DNA of 64,000 nucleotides from Choanephora cucurbitarum (taxonomy: Eukaryota; Mucoromycota; Mucoromycetes; Mucorales; Choanephoraceae), in the NCBI GenBank assembly GCA_025331435.1, contig JAIWNI010000048.1, forward strand, positions 1 through 64,000, given 5' to 3'. The notes below the pieces were generated by a model that was not told the origin of the DNA, ran no database searches, and saw only the letters and a program-made list of their open reading frames with translations. Below, piece by piece: positions 24,719-36,932 of the stretch. The translations under genes and the position numbers were made by a program. Numbering within the stretch: the stretch's first letter is position 1; every line of letters begins with the position of its first letter.

Positions 24719-27076
24719 AATTACGAGAGCGACTTGAGCAATGGCAACATTCCAGGTAATGATACCGACAACCAAACCTTACATATCTCTACCGTTAAAG
24801 AAGTAGCTGATGCTTCAGACGCTCGAGCTTCATTTGTTCTTCAAATCCATACCTTTCTTTTGTCTTCTATCTTGCATGTTATCCTATTTTTAATTCAGTG
24901 AAAAAGGCCTTGCTTTTCCTTTGAAGTAAGTTTCTACAAATTGAATAAACAAGGCCTTTTGTACCTTTTTTTTTTTGCTTTATTGTTAAGGTTTCAATAA
25001 GTGGGAACATGCTGATACTGCGTGCTTTTTCCTGTGCATTTTGATGCATTTCTTTTCTAGTGCTTAAACTGGCATCTTATAGGTGGTTCAATATACTTAA
25101 GACTTCTTCTAGATAGTATAGAAAAAAAGCTTTAGGTGAGTAAGAAAAATCGCAAAACTTGTAATGATACATCTCCGAAACACTTGAACACAAAGGGCAG
25201 TTTTCTCAAAGTATATGCACACATCATTTAGAATTTTTTTACAGCGAACATTTTCGATAAATAATAATTGCACAAAAAGCATTATAGAGAGAAAGACAAG
25301 ATCATTGCTGGGGTAGGGAGTATATAAAGTTTAAACTGGCTCGTTTTGTTCTTCAATTAGTAGGTCTGAATTCTCTGGAACGTGTATGTAATTGGTCCTA
25401 AAAGCATGGTGTTTTTGTTATTCAAGAATCAAACCCCATTTGGTTGTTTCTTACTTACAACTTTCTCTATTAGACTGCTAGTGCTTATTAAGATTTGAGT
25501 GCTTGTGAGTACGCTTCTTGATGTTTCGCTTCTTTCTGGTCCCTCTTAAATGACAGGTACTATCGCAATTGATATATACTACTTCCATTAGTTCTATCTG
25601 ATATGCTTCGTAAACAGCTAACCAATATTTTTGTCTTAATTAGAATATTTAGTGGTAAGCGTAGTTCCAAGATTGCTGATAAAGTACTCTTAATGAACTG
25701 GGTTTTCTTCTATATTTCGTATTCTTACTCTTCTCATCATAAATAGTGGTGATTAGTGTAATTTACCTGCGAAACCTTCATTCCTGGAAAGAAGAGTTTG
25801 AAACCAGAGAAGCATAATAGTATACACTGGTATTTATTTTTGAGGGAAGCAGCATGCAAGAACAATCTTTTTTTAAACACGCCATCGATATAGACAGAAA
25901 TTGACGCTTTTATGTTATTTACAGTCTGATCTTGAACTGCAACTGGCTACCATGTTCCCTCCCTCAGCTATAAGCACACTACCAAAATATTTATTTCCAA
26001 GACACACAGGTACTCGACGAGAAAAACAAAATGTTTACTGATATTAGATCGCAAGTCTAAAATAAAATTGTATTGCCTTCTTTCCTGGTCTATGACCTTT
26101 CACCATTTTTAGTGTTACTTTTTATCGATCGCGTGTTTTTGACAATTGGATACTCATAAGCGATTTGTCCCGAAGCATTAAAGAGAAATGCAGTTGGGGA
26201 TTCATAGGCTGTATATCTTTTCTTCCGTTATACTCAGTGCCTATTATTAAGTATTCATACCTCACAACTTCACTAAAACAAATGATGTTTCCGTGGTTTT
26301 AATTATTGCTCTTTCAGAGACATTAAAACTTACTGAATTTACAATCCTCACACACACTCACACGCACACGCACTTTCTTGATTGTCTTCTAAGCTATCAC
26401 ATTGACCATTTGAGGCCATCAAAGATCTTGTTTAGATGCAAAATATCCTTTCTTTGGTTACATTCCTTCCTTTTTTATTCTTGTAGTTCGTCTTTTCTAA
26501 TCATCACTTTTCCCATCATACAGATATAAGTGCATAACTATGCATCAGTCAATACAATCAGATTCTAAACGCTTAGACTGATGCCCATTCTTATTGTACT
26601 ACATCCTCGCGACAACATTTAGAGCTGGTTCCTTCAATTTCAGGAAATCCAATTTTGTATTTCTTTTTTTTTTGGGCATCATCCTTTTAGCTGGTTTTTG
26701 CCTTGTGCTATTTTATATGTTCAGCAGCTTACTTGATTACAGCAGGCAACATAAACTATACTGTTTTTCTTTTCGCAACCTTCATGATTTACCCTATAAT
26801 TCGCTTTTGTTTTTGGAACAAAAAATGATTGACTAGGTCTGTCCTTATTGTTAACAGTAAAAAAATTCAACTAACAATCTTGCATATAAAAAATTACTTG
26901 TTTGAATAACACCTTCTATCAATTATTCCCTGTTTCACACACCAACAAATGACGTGCTGTTGATGGAATTTATCTGTCAACAGGTCGTATGGGTTTGTAT
27001 GATTCACAAGTATTTAACCTCATTGCATCAGTTCAATGGCTTTCTTTTTCTCATCTTTTTTTCGACACTAAGGAAT
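24719..27076. other. Intergenic region between subtilase and FAS1 genes
   Basis: About 2.4 kb. It includes a strong inverted repeat near the subtilase 3' end and a short CACACA repeat near 26350. Open frames at 26293-26529 and 26594-26836 are Phe/Leu-rich products of T-rich sequence. No gene is supported. Confidence 0.5.
24902..24960 (+). terminator. 11-bp perfect inverted repeat at the 3' flank of the subtilase gene
   Basis: Arms AAAAGGCCTTG (24902-24912) and CAAGGCCTTTT (24950-24960) are exact reverse complements. The 37-base loop contains AATAAA just before the right arm. The transcript could form an 11-bp stem around its poly(A) signal, about 185 bases after the stop codon. It may be a 3'-end processing element; this is inferred from structure alone. 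Confidence 0.5.
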
Positions 27077-29683
27077 ATGATTCTGTTTAAGCATATCCAT
27101 ATTATCTTACTATTAGCAATACTATCAATCATCTCGCCTTGCATTGCAAGCCTGTTTGGCCATCCACAAGACAGAAACAGTGTCTGGGATATACTGACAA
27201 GCGACGGCCGATTCAGCAAACTTTTATCGCAGATAGAAGCAGCTGACTTAAAGACTGCCTTACAAAACTCAAAAGCAAAGACATTGTTCGCTCCTGTTAA
27301 TGAAGCATTTGATCACGAAAACTCTCTGTCGTTAAAGCGTAAAATCTCAAAAGAACAGCTTCTCTATCATTTGGTCGGCATTTCTGTCAAGTCCGACGAG
27401 TTGTGGGATGGTAGACTTCTGGATACTGCTTCCCATATAGATGAATTGCCTCAAAGGTTAAGAGTGTCCAAGTCTTATACTGAAGTTTCAGTCGGTACTG
27501 GTGGTGAACAACCTCAATCTAAAGTAACCGAACAAGACATTGAAGCATCGGATGGTATCATTCACGCTATTGATCGTATTCTTTCATTACCTGTGCATTT
27601 GGGTATGAGCTTAACTAACATAACAATTGAAAATGATATACTAATTTCAAGTTTACTTATTAGATGAGACATTGCGCTCAAACAAAGACACTCGTGACTT
27701 TTTTAACAAAGCAGAAAGAGCCGAAATCATTGAAGAATTAAGGAAAACTGACGGTGCAACTGTCTTTGTGACAAAGGGAGACATTTTTGGTGATGCATTA
27801 TCTCCTACCGAAAAGGCATACCTCTTAGATCATCCTCAAGGCAGACAAGACTTGGCACGCATTCTGAAACATGATATATCACCCAAGATTTATCACAGTG
27901 ATAGAATGGCCGAAGGAAAATCTACTATTCCAACTGTTGAAGGCTCAGAGCACTTGGAGATCTACACAGAAGTAAACAAATTACTTGCAAACAAATTCAC
28001 AGTGAATGATATCAATGTTGTTCGAAGTGATATTCTTGCTGCTAATGGTGTCATTCACGTCTTGGAAAGCCCTTTGTTGCCTAAGAAGAAAAACTTTATC
28101 AAACCCTCTGTACGCAAGACTCTAATTGGATTGAATCGTACGCAAATTGTGAAATTGTTTGACGAAAATGGCCTAGGAGAATATTTGGATGAAGATCAAA
28201 AGGAAGAAACAACTATCCTCGCTCCACCAAATGATGCGCTTGATCCTAATGGAGATTTGTTCAAGGGAAACAAAGATGTCAAATCTTGGTTGAGTTATCA
28301 TATCATTCAAGGCAATCTCAAATCCGACGATTTAAAGGATGGCCAATTGTTGGAAACTAAATCTCATGATAACCTTGGAAAGGATTACCAACGTCTTGAT
28401 GTTCATATCACTGATAACCCAAGTCTCGATAAGGACACCATTTTGTTTAGAAAGTCTGCCGTTGTGGGAGACCCTGGTAAGGAAAACATATGGAACAGAA
28501 TTATGGATAACTAAGTCAATTATAATTAGCCACGGTTGGAAACAAGCAAACGATCTACCCTATCTCTCAACCTCTTGAATTGCCTCGAGATCCTTTGAGC
28601 CAGCTCCCTGTCAATCTTGAGTTGTCCACGTTTGTTGCAAGTATTTATGCATCTGAGGCTGACAAGAAAATCCAAGACTCTCACGGTATTACTATTTTTG
28701 CTCCGACTAATGACGCCTTCAATCGCTTAGGCATGTTGGCCAAGCATTTGTTACAACCTGAGTCTAAACAAAAGCTGAATGATATTGCTACTTATCATGT
28801 TGCTCGTGGTGTATTTTATTCGGACGCTCTTTCAGAGGGTAAGCATCGTGTACCTACTTTAGCTTCTGATGCAGAACTTTGGATCAACAAGACAAAGGAC
28901 GGTATTTTTGTTCGAGGTGAGGGTGCAGCTGATGGCGAAGATCGCGAAGTAATTGGTCAAGTAAACAAGAAGGACATCCTTGCATCCAATGGTGTAATTC
29001 ATACGATTGACCGTGTCCAAGTACCTCCAACTGTCAAAGTTACAATCAATGATTTGTTGTCTGCAGAAGGAACAACCAGCTTGTTGCGTTTGATTCAACG
29101 TGCCAATTTGGAAGAAAAGGTATTGGAGGGACTAGATCCTAAGAAGCCTTACACTGTCTTGGCTCCTAGCGATCGTGCTTTTGGAAAGATCAATCTTGGA
29201 GAGTTATTGGAAGACCACGAGAAATTACTGAATGTTATTCGATTACATATTTTGCCTATACAATTGCCTCGACTGGAAGTGGATGAGATATTTAAGTACA
29301 GACAGTACAGTACCAAAGAAGAGCCACCTAAGGATGTTCCTTACCTTGGTGTTGATATCCCGACTTTATCTGATGACCGATATGTAGTCATTCGCAAAGG
29401 TGTTTCTGGAGGCTATGACGTTTCAGTTAAAGGAACACTTCAAGATCGTGCCACTATTATCAACTTTGGACGTGCAACAAATAATGGTGGTGTTCTCATG
29501 GTTGACAATGTATTATTGCCTAAGGAAGACTACAATAGTCACAAGATGCCATGGTGGGCTATTATACTTATTATTGTTGGTGCAATTGTTGGTTTGACCA
29601 TTCTTGCTGGTGCAATGTATGCTGGATGGAGATGGTACAAGTCTCGTCGCGAAGGCAATATCAACTTGGGAAGAGATAATTAA
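27077..29683 (+). CDS. Multi-domain fasciclin (FAS1) membrane protein
   Basis: Type I surface or vacuolar membrane protein with adhesion-type FAS1 modules. Three exons (27077-27602, 27664-28476, 28530-29683) give 830 residues. The signal peptide covers about residues 1-24. Five FAS1 units follow. The H2-like ends are recognisable as SDGIIHAIDRIL (unit 1), ANGVIHVLESPLLP (2), SNGVIHTIDRVQVP (4) and NGGVLMVDNVLLP (5); unit 3 is more divergent and contains TTILAPPNDAL. The C-terminus has one membrane span rich in Ile, Val and Gly (about residues 796-818), then a short basic tail. An in-frame ATG at 26954 would add 41 residues ahead of the signal peptide and is less likely. Yeasts have a related vacuolar/secretory-pathway protein; the function here is inferred to be adhesion or membrane organisation. 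Confidence 0.92.
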
Positions 29684-30469
29684 AATCCTGTCTATCACAA
29701 TAGCTTAAATCATTGTATCCCAAATGAATAAATCATAAAACGTTATTCCATTGCTAATAAGCAAAGCCTCATTCATGCTTATCTGAAAACTCAAACGTCT
29801 CCATCTCAATGATACTAGATATAAGGGTACTAAGTTCAATTTTCTGACTGTGCCTCTAGCTTATTTTATCAATTCTGACATTTCTGTTTATCTGCACATT
29901 CACCTCAAATTACTGTTGGTAGATATAAAGAAAAGGGAGAGAGATGCCAAATAGCTTCTCGCAACTGTATCCTTTGAACTGTTCATACATCTTAATAAGT
30001 TTAGCATCATCGCATTCATCACCAGATGCTCTGTTCTTTTATCGCCAATTTCTTGAAATGCGTTTATGAATTGAAAGGCGAGCGTGTTTTTGATTTTTGA
30101 CGCGATCGACAATGCTTTTGCAGATACAAGGTTTTAAAGCTTATTATAATAAGGTTGTTCTATTTCGTACAATAGGTCAATTTGGTTCTGTTGGCTTTGT
30201 CATCTATGATTAAATCCTCGTTTCTGACCAATTAAATCCTAGAAATGACTAATTCTTTCCATTGCATGACTGAAATTAGGACCATTTGCATTTCTAAAAT
30301 AGTCAGCGCTGACAAAGCAAGGTCCGACGACGGGTGTATAAATGATGAAATAATTAATTACTTTCTTGCCAGCTTCTTTATGTATCTGTTTTCAAAGATA
30401 TTTATTGGTCGAAACTTTGCAAAAGAAACACTTACTCATACAAACTATCAAATATTTATTAAAAGAACT
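29684..30469. other. Intergenic region between FAS1 and GST genes
   Basis: About 790 bases. An AATAAA signal near 29727 fits the FAS1 3' end. The remainder is the upstream region of the glutathione transferase gene. Nothing else is supported. Confidence 0.5.
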
Positions 30470-31709
30470 ATGTCCACTTCAAACAACAAATCCAACATTC
30501 TTAATTGGGCCTCAAAAGATGGCGAATTTAGACGCCAACAATCTGTTTTTCGCGACTGTATCCAAGCTGATCCAAGCGCAAAGTTTGCTGCTGAGCCGTA
30601 AGTGAGATCAAGCATTAGAGCCTTTTCTTTTAGCTAATACATGTATGCTTAGTGACCGTTATCATTTGTATATTTCTTGGGCCTGTCCTTGGGTAAATAT
30701 ATGGGCATGAGAATCTTTAAATTGCAAACACTTACATTTGTATTCATAGGCTCACCGTACTGCCATCGTTCGCAAACTAAAAGGTCTCGACAAATTCATT
30801 GGCATGTCTGTTGTGGACTTCTTGATGTTGGATAAGGGATGGAAGTTTTCTAGTTCTGAAGAATGTCCAGGTGCTATTCCAGACACTGTCAACAATGCGC
30901 AATACATCCGCGAATTGTATTTCAAGGTAAACCCTGATTATGAAGGCCGCTTTACTGTGCCTGTTCTTTGGGATAAGAAGCTTCAGACCATCGTCAACAA
31001 CGAAAGCTCTGAAATCATTCGCATGTTCAACACTGCTTTCAACGAATATTTGGATGAAGAACATGCTAAGATTGATTATTATCCAGAAAACTTGAAACAG
31101 GAAATTGACCAAAATAATGAATGGATTTATGACACAATCAACAACGGTGTTTACAAGTCAGGTTTTGCCACTACTCAGGCTGCATGTAAGTAAAAGGGAA
31201 ATATATGTATGTTATGCACATAATCTCACTGCAGCATCAGATGAAAAGAACGTAAAGGCTCTGTTCGAATCCTTGGAGCGTGTAGAAAAGATGCTTGAAG
31301 GCAAAAAATACTTGGTTCAAGATACCTTTACCGAAGCTGATATCCGTCTATTCACTACTATTGTGAGGTAAACATAAGTCATGTGCTGGTTCATTCTTAT
31401 TCTTACACACTCTGTAGATTTGACCCTGTTTATTTCGGTCATTTCAAATGTAACATTAAATCTATTGGCCATGACTATCCCAACATCTTGGAATGGGCTC
31501 GTCGCATTTACCAAAAGCCTGGTGGTAAGTATTACCTGTATGATATTCTGCTGATTATTTACTGACTGTTGAAATGCAAATTAGTCAAAGAAACTGTAAA
31601 CATGGACCATATCAAGGCTCATTACTACATGTCCCATCGTCAAATTAACCCTACTCAAGTAGTTCCTGTTGGTAATGGCCCTGACCTTGATGCTCCTGTT
31701 GACCCTTAA
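30470..31709 (+). CDS. Xi-class glutathione transferase / glutathionyl-hydroquinone reductase (Ecm4/Gto type)
   Basis: Cytosolic thioltransferase that removes glutathione from glutathionyl-hydroquinones. Six exons (30470-30597, 30653-30692, 30750-31185, 31235-31367, 31418-31524, 31585-31709) give 322 residues, the normal size for this family. The catalytic motif is SWACPWAHR with Cys54, placed at an exon boundary. It is followed by the family-specific WKFSSSEECPG region, the glutathione-binding VPVLWD and NNESSEIIRM segments, and the C-terminal helical domain including EADIRLFTTIVRFDPVYFGHFKCN. The end carries NPTQVVPVGNGPDLDAP, typical of the Ecm4 group. A poly(A) signal AATAAA lies at 31737-31742. 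Identification is firm; the physiological quinone substrate is unknown. Confidence 0.95.
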
Positions 31710-31736
31710 GTTGTATAGCCTGTTTTTATGGACCCA

Positions 31737-31742
31737 AATAAA
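31737..31742 (+). terminator. Poly(A) signal AATAAA of the GST gene
   Basis: A canonical hexamer lies 28 bases after the stop codon of the glutathione transferase gene, in a short T-rich 3' UTR. Confidence 0.6.
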
Positions 31743-31910
31743 AAGTGTTGCACTATTGAGTGCTATTATATCTCTCTTACTCCTCTATTATCCCTAGCTC
31801 AGCAATTATTTTCTCTTTAGTTAAAAAAGTGTGTGTGACAATAAAGAGAAACGTGATGATTTTAATGATAAAAAAGTAATATGAAAGAAAAAAGAATGAA
31901 TAATAATTAT

Positions 31911-32487
31911 TTACATGCCGTCCATTTGGCCTTCCAACTCGTCCATTTCAGACTTGGCAGCTTGGTACTTGGCTTCCAACTCGGCGTTCTTCTTGTCCCA
32001 AGTAGCGATTTCTTGTTCAATCTTGACAGCCTTCTTACTGAGTTGTTCAGCACGTAAGTCTGCTTCACGGAAACTAAAAGGAGAGAATAGCCATGTCAGC
32101 AAACAGATATAGAGCAATTTTGTATGACCAGTATTGTATACTCGCACAATTAATACATGGATGATAACAACACACAAGTCACATAATATTCACAACACAC
32201 TAGAATTTAACTTACTCAGAAGTAGCTTGTTTCAAGTTGGCTTCAGCAGTTTCGAGAGATTCTTCCAACTCTTTAGCACGAGCTTGGAGGTTGCTCAACT
32301 CATCATCCTTTTGGTCGTGTTCAGCTTCGAGTTGCTTACACTTTTCTTCTAATTCTTGAGCGCGCTTGGTAGCAGTATCGACTTCGTTACGAAGGGTAGC
32401 GAGTTTCTGTTAAAGAAGAAACAACGACCATAAGCAAAACTAGTCATGATAAAGAAGAACAGTGCCTACCTCCTTGAACTTTTCCAT
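31911..32487 (-). CDS. Tropomyosin, short form
   Basis: Coiled-coil actin-filament stabiliser. Three exons (32487-32470, 32406-32216, 32073-31911) give 123 residues. The first exon encodes only MEKFKE, as in other fungal tropomyosins with a tiny first exon. The rest is one uninterrupted coiled coil, rich in Lys, Glu and Ala, with heptad spacing throughout and a glycine-containing tail (LEGQMDGM). Fungal tropomyosins are usually 161 residues (fission yeast Cdc8, budding yeast Tpm2) or 199 (Tpm1). This one is 38 residues shorter than 161, the same step that separates 161 from 199. I found no missed exon in either intron (63 and 142 nt). A different short coiled-coil protein is the alternative. 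Confidence 0.8.
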
Positions 32488-32740
32488 TATATTTAGCTTT
32501 TGTCTTTTCTACGAGATGAGAATAAAGAAAACAAGAAAGGAGAAAAAAATAGTAGCAACGAAATCCAGGGCGAATAAATACTCGTATCGGGCTTAGAATA
32601 AAAATGTGATAGCTTCCTATTTTACAAATATTGGCACACTCTATACTCTTTCTGATTGGTGAACTACACCGTCTACGTTAGCGCACATAAAAAGGCATAT
32701 TACCACGTATCGTATCTTATTTCTTTTTAATAAAGGACTT

Positions 32741-34594
32741 TTAATTGTTACAGAATAGGATCTCTTTAGTACATAGAGCTTTGTTTGTAGCATGAAGCTC
32801 TGCCTTCTTCAGTGTGTTAAACATGAACCAGATAACAGGCAGTTGACCCTTGCGCTCGTTAAACTGGCTCTCAGTTAGCTCTTTGGGTTGAGTCTCGTTT
32901 ACCAAGTAATATTTTAATGTGCGCTTGAACTTCCTTTCTAGGACAAAGCAGAATGATTCCCTGTCATCAGCACGAGCTCGTTGGTGCGTGGAGATATCAA
33001 ATTGAAATGATTCTATATCTAGACAAGACATATCGTAAAACTGATTTGACTCGAAACTTGTTATACAGTTTCTGATCACAAAACTACGCATGTTTGGAAG
33101 CCGAACAGATAAATCCTTAAGAGACTCTGGTGTGATACTCATGCCTCCTAGTACGACATGTGTTATACGAGGGTTTGTAGTTTGTGCAGTTTCAGACAAG
33201 AGCAAAGGAGGGAATATAGAAGTATGGGGATGAGAAAAGTATACACTTGGCGAGGCCTGAACAGAGATAGAGAGTACGGATAGATTGGGACAGAGACTTA
33301 AGATAGGGCCAAGATCGATAGCTGTCGCAAGTCCATCCTGTCTATTGTAAGTAATCTTCAACTTTTGCAAGCGTGAGCCATAAGAGCGCAAGTGTTCTAA
33401 ATAAAGCAAGTCATGCTGTAGCGAATCAAATTCCCGAACAAAATGAAAGCGGAAATCCACGTTGTCAACTCCTTTAATCAGGGTCATTTGCGACATCTCT
33501 GCACGACTGTCGGTAAGCTGAAAGTCAGCATTGACCTCTTTTGAATTCATGCTAATTTGCGAGCAATAAATCTGGGCAATATACGGTTCGACATAAGATT
33601 TTCCATTGATACAGAAATTTAGCTGTGAATATTCAAGCTGGCGAATGAAACTAATGAACTGATTACCAAAAAAGTACAAGGCTTTCGTTACAGTATCACC
33701 AGCTTTGCTTTCACTCCATCTTGACTGCTGAGTGGAGTCGTTGTGGTTGATTCGCAGTGTTAGCCGTTTCAGGCCTTGGAATCGCTCAGTCACATACTTC
33801 AAAAGTTGAGAAGAAAAGTCAGGCAGGTAGACATCTAGCTCTCTAAGTGTTGGATAAGCCGATACGTTGGTCGGATTGCAGTCAAAAAAGGGGTGGTCTA
33901 ATTGGTAATCCAGTGCTTCTAGTTGAGGACAGACTTTCAATAGCCTGTGAAAAAAAATGAGCTCTTGTTGACTCCCACTCTTAATTGAAAGACGCTTTAG
34001 TTGCTTGAAGTCTTTTAGATAGTTGAGCAATCCATGAAATTCTTTCTGAATAGACTGGTCACATGAGCGATGAACATCTAGCTTCCTCAATGTACTCCTG
34101 TGTTGATGTGCAACTTTATAAAAATAGTCTTGCCTGTGGCGATGCGTTATCATTCCAAGCGCCGATATCTTGTGAAGTTTAGGAATGTGTAGCTCTTGGG
34201 ATAATTCATACATGTACTTCCAGTACTGTGAATCAACCGTCATGCCGAGTTCTTTAAGGTTATTACACGAAACCAATATTTTTTCTAATGCTTGTCTTGC
34301 CAATGTAGCTTCTTTTTCGCTGCAGAGCCGACTTGGCCGTTGGTTGATTTGAAGGGTTCGGATGCCACCGCCTACACTGGGAGGTCTTTCTTTTAAGAAT
34401 TTAGCCAACAGAGCGATTTTATTCTGTTCGTCTCTATCCCCTATTGTGATATTACGATAGTGAATATAGGCGAAGGCATAGTACCAAGATTTGCAGACAC
34501 AAAGACAGTTGCCTTGCGAATCTTTGGGGAGTAGATTGAATATCCCTATAAGCAGTTCATTGGGAACATAGTCGATAAAATTAGTGTGTCGCAT
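32741..34594 (-). CDS. F-box protein with leucine-rich-repeat-like region
   Basis: Predicted substrate receptor of an SCF ubiquitin ligase. It is a single intronless frame of 617 residues, unlike its neighbours. The F-box lies at residues about 5-48 (FIDYVPNELLIGIFNLLP, then CVCKSWY). The remainder contains irregular leucine-rich repeats, for example LKRLSIKSGS, LEALDYQL, LRELDVYLPDFSS, LKRLTLRIN and LSVLSISV. I chose the ATG at 34594. The open frame extends upstream to an ATG at 34705, but a TATATA element and CT-rich leader lie inside that extension near 34640. Proteins of this kind are numerous and fast-evolving in Mucorales, so the substrate cannot be guessed. Confidence 0.85.
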   Translation of the reverse strand: MRHTNFIDYVPNELLIGIFNLLPKDSQGNCLCVCKSWYYAFAYIHYRNITIGDRDEQNKIALLAKFLKERPPSVGGGIRTLQINQRPSRLCSEKEATLARQALEKILVSCNNLKELGMTVDSQYWKYMYELSQELHIPKLHKISALGMITHRHRQDYFYKVAHQHRSTLRKLDVHRSCDQSIQKEFHGLLNYLKDFKQLKRLSIKSGSQQELIFFHRLLKVCPQLEALDYQLDHPFFDCNPTNVSAYPTLRELDVYLPDFSSQLLKYVTERFQGLKRLTLRINHNDSTQQSRWSESKAGDTVTKALYFFGNQFISFIRQLEYSQLNFCINGKSYVEPYIAQIYCSQISMNSKEVNADFQLTDSRAEMSQMTLIKGVDNVDFRFHFVREFDSLQHDLLYLEHLRSYGSRLQKLKITYNRQDGLATAIDLGPILSLCPNLSVLSISVQASPSVYFSHPHTSIFPPLLLSETAQTTNPRITHVVLGGMSITPESLKDLSVRLPNMRSFVIRNCITSFESNQFYDMSCLDIESFQFDISTHQRARADDRESFCFVLERKFKRTLKYYLVNETQPKELTESQFNERKGQLPVIWFMFNTLKKAELHATNKALCTKEILFCNN

Positions 34595-35291
34595 GCTTTG
34601 TGAAAGAGAGTTTAGAGATGAGAAGTATCCAGAGTATATAGAGAGAAAAAGAAGATTTCTGATCTGTAATGAGACCTTAAATATTATAAATTTTTGAAGT
34701 AACACAAATAGTCTATTGTTATGCAGAAAGCATAGTGCGAAACGTATGCAAAAATAAACTGAGTTACGTTACTGTTGATTATCACAAAAGAAACTCGTAA
34801 ATTATAAGGGTATGAAGTAGAGAACACGTTGCTCTCTTAGGACCTGTATGGAAACCTTTTTCCTAGGGAAAAATCATCACAATAATTATTTAGCGAAAAA
34901 TCAGCAGAGAAAATAACATTAAACCTTTTTGATGTTCAGACAGCAGTCTAAGGGAAAAAAATCAGGACACAAAGCGTGAAATTAGAGTTCAAGATAAGCC
35001 TACGAAATGAAATAGGAGTGCAGGAAACACATTTGCCGGTTCGCAAGCTCTTTTTTTTCCTATTATTAACTATTTCTCCAAAAAGCCCAAGAAAGCATAA
35101 ATATGCTTCTAACAATCATTTTGAATGATTCGCAACAGGATTCAACAAAAAGTATCTCAATCTAATACCAAATTCAAATGTAACCATTTCTCAAATTTAA
35201 GCACTTGAGACCAGTCACAAAACAGTCTTGTCATTTCTGCAAGCAAATCAATTGGAAGCCACTACAGCAAAAATAAAATCTTTGTTATCTC
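34595..35291. promoter_or_regulatory. Divergent promoter region, F-box and Notchless genes
   Basis: About 700 bases between two divergent genes. On the minus strand a TATATA element lies near 34640, about 45 bases before the F-box ATG. The half near the Notchless gene is A-rich with no clear TATA element. Confidence 0.45.
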
Positions 35292-36816
35292 ATGGCAGCC
35301 AAACTTAGACAAAAGAAACTCGATGCCATTGCTGCAGCTGCTATGCCCATCGGGCAAAAGGTAGTTGCTCAATTCAAAAATGCTGAGGGTGAATCCACAG
35401 GCCCTCCACTTCAACTTCCTGGCGATGCTACACCTGAACAACTTGAATTACTTTTAAATCAGCTTTTGAATCAAGTAAGTTTTTTCTTTCTTTGACATTA
35501 TATAAACAAAAAAAAAACACTCAACATACCTTTGACATAATTAGGGCGAAGATCCTCTCCCATATTCTTTCCATGTAGGCGAAGACGAGATCATAAAGAA
35601 TCTTTGGGTCGATCGTAAAGATAAATCTACAGAAGATACGCTCATTATTGTCTATCAACCCCAAGCTATTTTCAGAGTGAGAGCGGTTTCAAGATGTACA
35701 TCCACCTTATCTGGACATACAGAGGCAGTACTATCATGTTCTTTCAGTCCCGATGGTAGCCAACTTGCTACAGGTTCGGGTGATTGTACAGTTCGTATCT
35801 GGGATCTGAATACAGAAACACCTCGCTATACACTAAAGGGACACAGTGGCTGGGTTTTGTCGATTGCCTGGTCTCCTGATGGCACTCTATTGGCCTCAGG
35901 CAGTATGGATAACACAGTTCGATTATGGGACACAAAGACAGGTAAACAGCTAGGCGACGGCTTAAAAGGTCATCGCAAATGGATCACCAGCTTAGCATGG
36001 GAGCCCTATCATCTGAACTCAAAAGCAAATCGCCTCGCCAGTTCATCAAAAGATCATACTGTCCGTGTTTGGAATACATCATTAAGAAAGATGGATTTTG
36101 CTATTGCTCAACATACAGCTGCAGTCACATGTGTTAAATGGGGTGGCGAAGGTTTAATTTACACAGCTTCTCAAGACAAATCAATCAAAGTATGGAATTC
36201 ATCCGGCATGCTCGTCAAAACATTAGAAGGTCACGGTCACTGGGTCAATACCTTAGCTCTCAGTACAGATTTCGCACTTCGTACAGGCCCCTTTGATCAT
36301 ACAGGAAAGCGTCATAAAACAGAAGAAGAAGCAAAAGCTGCAGCACTTGCTCGATACAATGCACATAAAGGAAAAGGCGCCGAGAGACTTGTGTCTGGTT
36401 CTGATGACTTTACCATGTTTTTCTGGGAACCAGAGAAGAGCAAAAAGCCAGTGACTCGTATGACAGGTCATCAGAAACTAGTCAACCATGTTGCATTTTC
36501 ACCTGATGGCCGATATATTGCTAGTGCATCCTTCGATAACTCTGTCAAGCTTTGGGATGGAACAACCGGTAAATTCTTGGGTAATTTGAGAGGCCATGTT
36601 GGTGCTGTCTACCAAGTGAGTTGGTCTAGTGACTCCCGCATGTTGATCAGTTCAAGCAAAGATAGTACACTGAAAATCTGGGATATCAAAAAACTCAAGA
36701 TCAAAATGGATTTACCCGGCCATTTAGATGAAGTGTTTGCTGTCGATTGGTCTCCTGGAGGTGACAAGGTCGCTAGTGGTGGTAAAGACAAGCAACTAAA
36801 AATCTGGAGACACTAA
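35292..36816 (+). CDS. RSA4: Ribosome assembly protein Rsa4 / Notchless (NLE domain plus WD40)
   Basis: Nucleolar factor of pre-60S maturation. Its MIDAS-binding N-terminal domain is pulled by the AAA-ATPase Rea1/Midasin. Two exons (35292-35474 and 35545-36816) give 484 residues. Residues about 22-105 form the NLE ubiquitin-like domain (VVAQFKNAEGESTGPPLQLP, then LPYSFHV). The rest is an eight-blade WD40 propeller with clear GH...W-D repeats, for example SGDCTVRIWDL, SMDNTVRLWD, SSKDHTVRVWN, SFDNSVKLWD and SSKDSTLKIWD. The Asp/Glu-containing loop HVGEDEII, which corresponds to the MIDAS ligand region, is present. The gene converges on the dihydrouridine synthase gene with 116 bases between stop codons. 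Confidence 0.96.
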
Positions 36817-36932
36817 GAGAACAGTGGTTTGTTTTGCTTTTTGTATATTCCTCAAATATTTTTTTCATATACATGTATTATTTTAATAGAAAAAAGAACT
36901 TATATAAACAAAGGAACATTTTTCCTAATTTT

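Noticed and set aside
26954..27076. Upstream in-frame ATG that would extend the FAS1 protein by 41 residues
   Set aside because: The extension would bury the signal peptide that begins at the ATG at 27077.
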